Source: Acestrorhynchus altus (taxonomy: Eukaryota; Chordata; Actinopteri; Characiformes; Acestrorhynchidae). From it: a DNA stretch of 64,000 nucleotides. Positions 24,401 through 35,600 of this stretch are shown here, piece by piece. The stretch spans positions 20,331,092 through 20,395,091 of the forward strand of contig CM067523.1 in the NCBI GenBank assembly GCA_034509495.1. Reading direction: 5' to 3'. The notes under the pieces were generated by a model. It made no database searches and had not been told where the DNA came from. It saw only the letters and a list, made by a program, of their open reading frames with translations. The translations under genes were made by a program, and so were the position numbers. Position 1 is the stretch's first letter, and each line of letters begins with the position of its first letter.

Positions 24401-27400
24401 TGAGAGAGAATTGCATTGTTTTTCCTAATTTGAGAGACTGACAGTACCACAATAGTCCTAGAGACAACCCACGATGATGCTCAGAGTCACCAGGTTTTCG
24501 ACTGTTCAGGACTGACAGTGTTTCTGAACTTCTGCGAGCAGGCTGAAGGCAATGATTTGAGCAGTTTAGAATGATGAAGAATGAAGGCTGATCAGGTCAA
24601 ACGTATTCTCTACACACTATAAAGGAGGTTTTTTCGAGGGTTCCTCAGTAGAGAAGAAGTTCTATTTAGGACTGATAACACTCAAAGAACCCTTTATTTT
24701 TTCATAGTTCTATATAGAACCATTTTCTTTACTGAAGAATTTTTAAGTGTGAAGAACCGGTTTTGGTGCCATATAGAACCCTTTTCCAAAAAGTTCAATA
24801 TGGGACTCTATAGCACATTCTCCACAAATCTAACCCTGGCATGATGCTGTGAACTCTTTATTCATGCAAAGGTTTCTTAGAGCCTATCTTAACTAAAGAA
24901 CCATTGAGGAACCCTGTGACACTTTCAGAACATATTCTTATTGCAATCCCTATAAGGAAAATCTCTGCAAAGTCACAAATCTCACTAAAATGAGAGTTCT
25001 TCATGGGTTCTTCAGTAAAGATAATGGTTCTGTATAGAGCCATAACTGCTCAAAGGGCCCATTGAATAAGGCTTCTATATGTCCGCATAAAAGGTTCTAC
25101 TATTGTTATGATGTCAAGCTCACAATAATAGAAGAACCCTTTTTGGTGATCCCTTTTCAACAAGGTTCTATATAGGATCATCTACAGCCCATTCTAATCA
25201 ATCTAAAGATCAATTGCAAGTAACTCTGTATTCATGCAAATGGTTCTTTGAGTGTTTTCATGATTGTATATAAAATGTTTCTTTACTGAAGAACCCTTGA
25301 GGAACAGAACACTGCTTATTTCTGCCGAAAGAGTTTGCTTGTATATAAAAATGCTGCAGTAAATGGAAACAACCTGAACGCCGGTTTCAGTTTGGACATT
25401 CATTTATTGGGTGCTTAAAATAACATTCTGTCCCTTCGAGCAGGAGACCAAGAAATTGGCTTGTTTGTAGTCACAAAACCGTGGCTCAGTACAGAACTCC
25501 AGACAGCTACATGAGGAGGAGGTGGAGGAGGAGGAGAAGGAGTCTTCAGTAGTGGAAACATGATGGAATTAAAGACAGCTATGTGTAGTATTTTGAAAGC
25601 AAGCCACTGTTGACTGAAGTAGGATGTCCTCAGCGTGTTAAACCTGAACATGCACGTAGACCACTGCAGGGGACCTCCGCATTTACCCACACACACACAA
25701 ACACACACAGTGATACACACATACACACTAGTTCATTCTCTCATTAGGGGGCAGTGAGCATATGTGCCCAGAGTGGTGGTCATCCAGGTTGCCCGGGGAG
25801 CAGCTGTTCAAGGGCACTTCAGTCTTGCCCTGCCAGTTCAGGGAATTGAACCAGCAACCTTCTAGTCACAAGACTTGTTCCCGTGAGGCTGCCCCCTGTG
25901 AGGAATGAGGAGATGGACAGCCAAACGTATCATTACCACACCTCCCACCCCTGCAAACATAGTTCAGAAATCTCCCATCAGGAAACACTTCCAGTATTTA
26001 ATGTCAAGAACAGACGTGAAACTTCCTTTCAGGCGGCTTCTGATCTTATTCTGGAGAATATGAATTCTAGGCTTCCAGAAAGTCTGCTGCTCTATAATCT
26101 GTGGAAGTCTATTAACCTATCTGTGTCCACATTATTCTCTGACATGCAAAACCTGCAGAGTCTAATTATCATAGAGCTGCTATTTTATTCTATATCCTTT
26201 ATATTCTACTTTACAGTGCCTATAAAACATATCTACACTCTTGAATGTGTTACCCATTTATAGATTGTATGGAATGTGAATATAATCATAGGCATTATAA
26301 GGCTGAGTCGATATATCAATGTTACTGTATGTATATCGGGATATAAACAGGCGGGAAAGCAGGCTGAAGCGATATATCGATATTTATATCTATATCAGGA
26401 TATAAACAGAGCGGGATACAGGCTGAGCGATATATCGATATTTATATCTATCGGGATATAAACAGGCGGGAAAGCGGGCTGAAAGCGATATATATACGAT
26501 ATTTATGAGCGGGAAACGGGCTGAGCGATATATATCGATATTTATATCTATATCGGGATATAAACAGAGCGGGATACGGGCTGAGCGATATATATCGATA
26601 TTTATATCTATATCGGGATATAAACAGAGCGGGATACGGGCTGAGCGATATATATCGATATTTATATCTATATCGGGATATAAACAGAGCGGGAAACGGG
26701 CTGAGCGATATATATCGATATTTATATCTATATCGGGATATAAACAGAGCGGGATACGGGCTGAGCGATATATTTTGATATTTATATCTATATCGGGATA
26801 TAAACAGAGCAGTATTGCCAATATTGCCATTTTTATGTCCTTATTGCCCAGTCAATATAATTTGCCTTTTTTCTAAAGAAACTCAATGTGAAAACAGAAT
26901 TCTATAATAATATATAGTATAATTCTATAATAATATTAACTGGTGGTGGCAGAACGTCCTCATTTGGAAATCAGGAAAAGAGGCATGTGAGTAAAGGCGG
27001 GTGGGGCAGGTGATTGGTTGAAGAAAGGGGTGTGGCATTGGAGTGTTTTGGTAGAACTTTATCATCTCCTGAAAGAAGTGAATGTGTCTCAAGAGACTGT
27101 AGTATAAAGATGTCTGTCTGGAAGGTCTGGGGCAAGAAGCCAAGCAACAAGTGAGGGAGGGCACCTGAAGGGGTATAGTGGTTTATAACTGTTGCCCAAG
27201 CAGCGCGATTCTGCAGAGAGGAATAGATGTGCAAACCTGAATAAGACACAAACTGACACAAACTCGGCGCTGTGACTTACCGTGATTCCATTTATAAAGT
27301 GAAAGATTCGAGAGGGTTTATACTTTTATATCCCTCTTATTCTCATGCATATATTCATACATGCTTGAGAATAAGTATGTGCGTTCATGAGGAAATGCAG

Positions 27401-29560
27401 CATCATAGGGCCCCATGAAATCCATTTCATCATTTCTCATTTCCCATTCATTATTTGTTTTATTAAAGAAATGATTCATCAAATATGTGTCATCGTGGAC
27501 ATCATGGAATCATAGGGCCCTAAATATAAGAACAAAGCAAGCGGATATAGAATAAAGAAGCAGTTATAATCCTGCCGTGCCGTGAGCTAGCCAACTGACC
27601 ATTACTTGGACTGCTCACCTGGCCAGTGTTTCTATGGGAACAAAGTCTAAAGTATGCTCTGGTAGTAAACATGGCTGGATGATGGGGTGAAAGCACTCAG
27701 TGATTCTGATGCTCATGCATTAGTGCACCATGAATCAACAGCTGCCCCACAGAGGATGGACAGCATTAGTGTAGGACAAATCCACATGTACACACAGATA
27801 ATAACTGCAGCTCAGAGACCCCCTTTAGAAAGACCGGAGATCGTCTGAGATGTCATTGGTGGAGAAACTACATATATGACATACAGACGTATCAGCCTTG
27901 CCCGTATTCTCCACCAGTGTAGGAGCGCATGTGAGTCGCTGTACGCCTTTTTTAACGAAGGATGAGTAACTGCACTGAGGTTCCGTAATGTTATGATAGG
28001 AATGTCTGAAGCTATATGCAAGTCATATAAGATGCAGGTTCAAATACTAAATATTGTTATATAGAATTTTTCATAAAGGCTCCGCCTTTCAGAGGAAAGG
28101 GTGAGTCGTGAGATTTTATGGCTTGGTTGGCAGTTGAAGGGGTTCTATTTGTCATCGTTTTAATAGCCTATCATATTTTTATTACATAATGACTGAGAAC
28201 AGTGTATATACAGTATATACACGAAGTATATTTGACTAATATATTTTGTTTTCATTTACTTACCAAACAGTGTTTTTAAATGTGTTGCCACTGGGCAACA
28301 TTATGCATTTAGGCTACTTTATTTAGGGCAGTCATGCGACGGCCGCAGTTCTCGTCTCTGGTCTTGGAGAACCCTCGCTCTGCATGTTTTAGGTGCTTCC
28401 CTGACTCGAATGATCAGCTTATCAAAGAGCTGTAGTTAATACCCAGTTCATATGAATTTGTTATGATGGAGCAAGGATGGGGTCCCATGTTAAGGTTTTG
28501 AGCATTGACCACTGAGTGCTGTGTAATTGTGGTGTTATTTTACGGTTAAATTACGTCCTGAGGTCGGTTCATTTGAAGGGTTCTACTTTTTTCACTCAAT
28601 CCATTTCTACTCGAGACTCCCAAACTAATATACAGTCTGAGCTGCTTTTTCCTGAATAGGGTCACAGTTAATCCAGAGCCCACCTGGAGTCTTTGGGCAC
28701 AGGGCAGGAATACCTGGACAGGGTGCCAGTCTATTGTAGGGTACCACAGATAAACAGTCACACTCACACCTAGCATGGTTAGTACTCCTACCATGTCCAT
28801 TTTTGGGAGGCGTGAGGAAACGGGAGTACCCGGACCAAACTCCTCACAGACAGCGACAAGAGTGGGGATCAAACCCACAACCCCAGGGTTTGACACATGG
28901 TGGACATAATAGTAACAGTAGCAGATAATTAGGGTCTACATATCTGGTGCCAGCAGGTGAACAACTAGTCCAGGGCAGGATGTCTGGACTAGTCTAGGGC
29001 CAGTAGCCCGAAGGTGGGCAGCCAATGTGAAGTGGTGGCTGGGGAGCTCAAAGTCCTTCTCAGATGGGACAGGGGAGGTCAAGGTTAGCATTTCATCAGC
29101 CCGGGCTGGTGGGTCATCATCATCTCCAGACCCTGCTGCAAACATTCATCTTGCAATGGTTTCCTCCTTGCTCGCCTCCCATGAAAATCAAACTTATTAG
29201 GTCTCAATCTGATGGTAGAAGCTGCACTTTGACATCAGCTGCGGCGAGAGCTACCTGTAGGTGCCGTGATGACATTTTAGGATTGTTAGACACGTCTGTC
29301 ACGTCTTGTGGTTCTGCACTGGGATGAACTTGCTAGGATGGTCTGACCTGGTCATGTTGGCAGTTGTTTTAAATGTTCTCCGCTCCGTTCAACAATCAAA
29401 GGCATACCAAGCTCAGTGAATCTAATACAGCCTGGTCAAACACTTATCAATTTTATACATTATTAATCTAATCTAATACAGATGAACCGACCCTGTCCTG
29501 ATTAAAAACCTCGCCCTGAAATGAGGGCCAGAACACCAGAGCACAGCATAATCACCCATG

Positions 29561-29605
<45 letters not shown>

Positions 29606-32600
29606 TAACTGTATCATACATTTATAATTACTCAATTTTCTTCTCATCTTTTTTTTCTTTTTTGACATTCAATCTATTTGGCTTGTTTGATAACTTGTTT
29701 ATTGTTCGTTTCTTATACCCTCCCTCGTTGTTTGGATCGGTAACGTGCTGTGTGAACATAGCTCTTGTCGTTTGATGGAAGCTGGAGTTTTGGGCAGTGT
29801 TTATTTTATGGTAGAGGTCGCGTTCATCCTTCGTTCTTTTTTAAAATCAGCTGAGCGACATGGCTTTAAAAGCTGTTGGAGGACATACTAACACGATCGT
29901 GTTCAGTTTACTCCTCACGTGGAAGGAGTATACAGTGAGTTTCTGAGTGTAACTGTGGAAGACAATGGAACAGAGAGCTTCCATTCTCTCCTTTACCTCC
30001 TGCGAAGAAGAAAGAGGCTTAAACTCTGGATCTAGAGGTTTGATGTGAGTGAAGAAGGTTCTTTGACTCCTTTGCTTCTTCCCTTTTTCAAAACATCCTT
30101 GAGGTAACCTTGATTTTTGCTGTTTGAAAGCACCATGCTGCCTTATTTACTCTGCACTACACCACTCGCTCTCACTTACCCTGCTAAACAAAAATGCAAA
30201 GTGCAACCATAGCAACAGGCATTTGATGGCATTGCTCTGAGGGGTCGCAAAAAGTTGGAGTTGGATTGACTTGTCGCAGGAATTCCCATCTGGCTGTTCA
30301 CACTGAGGTCACATCTCCACATATAGGAAACGCACTGTCCGTGTCATCAGCTCCCCTGACCACACAGGAGCTCTTTGTGGTTCTATAATTCCAGACTGTA
30401 GTTCATCTGTTTCTCTGCAGACTTTATTCTCCTCCCTTCACCCTGATCTTCAATGATCAGGACCCCACAGGACCACCACAGAGCAGCTATGATGTGGGTG
30501 GTGGGTCATTCTCAGCACTGCAGCACTGTAGTGTGTGTTGCACTGGTATGAGTGGATCAGACACGGCAGTGCTGCTGGAGTGTTTAAACTGATAATAGTC
30601 CAGCAGCCAGATAAAATCGACCCAACACCATCCAGTGAGCACTGTTCAAGTTGTATGAGCTTCTGTCTCTGCCTTCTGTCTCTTGTAGGAGTGACTAATA
30701 GAGTGGACACAGTGTTTAAACACTCCAGCAGCACTGCTGTATCTGATCCACTCATCTCAGTCTCGGTCTTGACTACTGCAAGAATCTGCACTTGCAGTCT
30801 TAAGTACAGCACTACTCTTGACAATGCTGTAATGAAGCTTCAAGTTCACATGACCTCAGTTGCAACTGAATTTGGGTTGAACAGTGTCCCAGAAGGTGGA
30901 ATGCACTGTATGTGGGTTGAAGACCTCGGTAGATCTACAGCTGTAGGCCAGAAGGGACAGGTGGAGGCATGAAGGATTGGGTTCTGGCAGATGCATTGCT
31001 GTAGGACATTGATCTGTAGGGCAGTTTGCAAGCTGAGGATCCTGAAGAGCTCAAATGAACTGGTTGGATAAAGAGGCACAAATATAGGATGATGGAACAA
31101 TGTGTTTCTATGCAGTCTCGTTATCTGAATACGTCCATGATCAGACTAGTGTAATTGACTACAGTTTCTATACAAATGAAGGAGGTGGGTAAACAGTCGG
31201 AATAGAGTAGTCCAATTGAGGCCAATCCGATTACAATTTCTACCCAATTGAACAAGTAGAAGTAAGAAGAAAAATAGCCCTTTGTCTGATTACATTCCCA
31301 ATCGGAAAGTTGAAGTATGTTCTGGTTGGAGATCTTTCTGGGTCCTGGGGTGTTGTGTCATTGGCTGTGGGACTGGTATCCATCCATGGGACAGAATGTT
31401 GTGGGAGATGACACCTTCCCCTCGCCTCTGCTTCAATAAGTGAGTGGTTGGTACATATTCCTGAGACTGCCATGATTTTTAAGCAATTTAAAATAAATAA
31501 AACACACCAACTGCAAGCTCATGGAACACACTGTTGCTCCTTTTACTCTGACCGGAATGTGATTGTTGTTGTTACGGTGATGCACACTACGTGGGTCTCT
31601 GTAGACTAGAATGTGTCATTTTTGATCGCATTTCTCGTAGCGTGTATGTAAACAAAATTTGTCATCAGATTTTTGAGCAGAGTGTTCATATTAACTGGGG
31701 GGGAGTGTAGTGAATGACAGAGGGGTGTGGTGAATGAAGGAGGGGTGTGGTGAATAATGGTGGGGTGTGGTGAATAATGGTGGGGTGTGGTGAATGAAGG
31801 AGGGGTGTGGATCATGATGGAGGGGTGTGGTGAATGACGGAGGGGTGTGGTGAATGGTGGAGGGGTGTGGTGAATGATGGAGGGGTGTGGTGAATGATGG
31901 ACGGGTGTGGATCATGATGGAGGGGTGTGGATCATGATGGAGGGGTGTGGTGAATGACGGAGGGGTGTGGTGAATGGTGGAGGGGTGTGGTGAATGATGG
32001 AGGGGTGTGGTGAATGATGGACGGGTGTGGATCATGATGGAGGGGTGTGGATCATGATGGAGGGGTGTGGTGAATGACGGAGGGGTGTGGTGAATGATGG
32101 ACGGGTGTGGTTAATGATGAAGGGATGTGGATCATGAAGGAGGGGTGTGGATCATGATGGAGGGGTGTGGTGAATGACGGAGGAGGGGTGTTAAGGAAGT
32201 GTATCAACACAGAGGAACCGGATAAGGGTGAACAAATGGTGACATTATCCACATTTTAAACGTAGATGAACCTGCATCAGTTATTTATATTGTAGAAATA
32301 ACAGTGAATTATCATAATAATAATAATAATAATATCACTCAACCTAGTGATGTCATTGACTTGCATGTTCATCATTGTGCTTGGCTACAGTCAGAGGTTC
32401 AGTGAGAACCAGACCCATATGTGTGAACACCTGGAGACATACTGCTAAAGGGCATCTCCGAGGTCAGAAAGTCAGAGCATGTGAGACCGGCTGACTCTAA
32501 CTGGCCAGATCCAGTCGAGGCAGCAGTAACTGGAGCACAAGGAGGAGCAAGAACAGATCTCCGTTAGTATGTCAGATGGAATCATTCAGTGGAATGGCTG

Positions 32601-35600
32601 ATACAATGGGGGATGTCAGGTTCTAAAACGGGCCTGGAGAGCTTCCTTCTCGCAGACTTTAGATCTAACCCTAATCCACCCAACCTGATCCTACTAATTA
32701 CTACTGAATACCAAATAATTACTGCCTTCACAAGTCCTTGATTGGCTGACTGTGGTGTTATGGGTTGGTGACCCCTGTTTGAAAGCACAAATTCTTTCAC
32801 ACAAAGGTTTAGACACTTAAAAATGAGGGTTCTTTAAGGGTTCTTCAGTATTGAAAATGAACACCCAGAACCCTTTGCATGAATAAAGGTGTCTTTGGAT
32901 TGATAGAGAATATGCTGTTCAGGGTTTTATATGGAGGGATTTTAGGTAAAGGGTCCAAATGGCACCGAAAAGGGTTCTTCTAGTGTAGAACTCTTTGCAG
33001 CCATATAGAACCCTCTACAGTACATCTTCCATCAATGTGAAGAACCCTTTGACAATGCAAAGAACACTTTTTGCATTTAAAGGGTTTGCTGAGTATTACA
33101 GCTCTGTACTGAACCATTTTTTTTTTCCTGAAGAACCCTTGAAGAACCATCGTTTTAATTGTGTAGCTATTTCATTCTGTGTATTTAGTATAGGGCTGAG
33201 CGATATATCAATATTTATATCTATATCGGGATATAAACAGAGTGGGATACGGGCTGAGTGATATATCGATATTTATATCTATATCGGGATATAAACAGAG
33301 CGGGATACGGGCTGTGCGATATATCAATATTTATATCTATATCGGGATATAAGAGGTATTGATCAAATTTTTATATGTTTTAAATACAGTAAAAACAGAA
33401 GAATGATTTCATGGGGTGCCCTGATTTTTTCAACCTGTGTGTGATATCATTTTTTGTCCATATCTCCCAGCCCGAATTTAGGCATCGTAGGGCCTTCGAG
33501 TGAAAACAGAAAATGAGTGAACTGTTCAGGAACTGCAAGCTTTCATTACGGATGGCGCCAATGGAGCATGAATGTCCAGAATCACGGGACATTTACTGGA
33601 GTTCTGGCTGCATCAGATTGTTTATTTAGTTTCACTTTTCTCGTATTTTTTATGATGACTACAATAAAGCTTCCGCAGCACCAGCTCTGCCAGAGACAGT
33701 AAAATAGAGACTGATTTTCAGTGGGTTTGTTTGCTCCAATGTAAGTGGCTGAACAAAGCCGACTGTCAATATGAATGCCGGCCTTTTGTTAGCTTAGATC
33801 GGTCAATAAACCCCATTTCCAAACGCCGGGCCCATATTTTATTTTCTCTCCTCTCACGGTTTTCTCATTTCCTGCCGCATGAGTTTTTCAGACACTGTCT
33901 CTCTCTTTCTCTGTTCTCTGAGCAGTTTATCTCACCATACACTTTGCCTCTACCAGGTGGAGCAACTAGGTAGGAGTTGGACAGTGAGTGGACAGTGTGT
34001 AAAAACTCCAGCAGCACTGCTGCGTCTGATCCACTTGTACCAGCACAACACACACTAACACACCACCACCATGTCAGTGTGACTGCAGTGCTGAGAACAA
34101 CCCACCACCCACATCATAGCTGCTCTGTGGTGGTCCTTTGGGGTCCTGACCGTTGAAGGTCAGGGTGAAAAGAGGAGAAACAGACGATATATAAACAATG
34201 TACAATATGATCATTTGAGACATTGTGATATCAATGTGAAATGTGTCTCGTATCTGTCCTGTTCATCTCCTGTCTTCCTGTCTTGTCATTGTTTTATTTC
34301 CCCCTCGTGCTTCTGAGCATGTCTCTTGGTGTTGTCTACGCCCATTCCCAACCGAGTCTAATTTGTAACCCTGCCCCTTCATCGTCATGTCCCCAGTCTG
34401 TCTTTGTTGTGGTTGTGAATGTTGTTGTATTTCATTCTGTTTGTGAGTACGTCCACTGCCTAGTCTTCATTCAGTCTGCTAAGTTCACCATTCCTGATGA
34501 ATGTCTCCATTGCTCAACATTAAAATAAAAATAAATAGGACTATAAGGAGCCTTTTAACATGTTTTCTCACTCCGTAACCCCCCCCCATGTAGAGCTGGC
34601 AGACCACGAAAGTCTGACTTTAGGTGGTTCATTAAAGATTGCATTCAGATTTACATTTACATTTGTGGCATTTGGCCGATGCCCTTATCAGGATCGACTT
34701 CCACAAGTGCTTTGCTGTTCACTCGGATATGCTTACCTGGTTAGAATCCAGAGGTTCCTCACGCTTAGATTCTGCTGAAACCAAGATTCAGTATAAATAT
34801 AAACCCTTAATGAGTTAAATGCTCTTGAAAGGGATGGTTTTCAGTCTGTGTTTGAAGACACCGAGTGACTCAGCTGTTCGGACCCCCAGGTCTGCATGCG
34901 TCTCGAGGGATGGTGGGTGAAGCCGAGCTGTACTCTTGGTACAGATCTTGAACTGTGACTGAAGCGTCTCTGTTGCTTGTGCTCCTTCCATGATTTATAT
35001 TTAATATATTAATTATACTTAACATGTTTATTTTACAACCTTGTGTTTCTTGATCTCAGTTTTATATGAATCGATAGCGAATCGTTGAAAGGTTGAGTTG
35101 AAGTGTTGAAGTCCTGCTGTAACATTGAAGGTTCTTGGTGACGAGTCTGTTTCAGTTGTATAACAATAGTGCGAGTTGAGGATGAACAGCTTTCGCTGTA
35201 GACTGGAGGTTGCAGTGCAGCAAACGGGCCGAGTGCTGGGTGACTTCTGTCCAACCCAATTAAGGCATCAAGGTTGATAGATGTCTAGAAGGCTGCCTGT
35301 GATGAAGCTGGAAGGAATCTGCTGTCGTCGCCACTCTCTGAGGGGCTTTGCGAAGGCGGAGCAGCTGCTGCACCAGACAGGGATGCAGGGTTCCCGACTG
35401 GGAATTACGGAACAGATTCATCAGTAGAATTTCTGAAGTAGCCTTGGATGGAGTCAGTGTACACACTGATGTCTGCTGCATCACAAAACATCTGCCAGTC
35501 TGTGGTTTCAAAGCAGGCCTGAAATGGGAATATCGTCTCCATTAAGAACGCTCCTTTGGTTTTTGAGGCTGAAGGCAGGCAGGAGAAGAATGGAGGTGTG

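Noticed and set aside
26390..26876. Open frames of 123 and 146 codons on opposite strands
   Set aside because: Produced by the 60-bp tandem unit; both strands stay open for the same reason.
31691..32252. His/Pro/Ser/Thr repeat frames on the - strand
   Set aside because: Translation of the 20-bp minisatellite.
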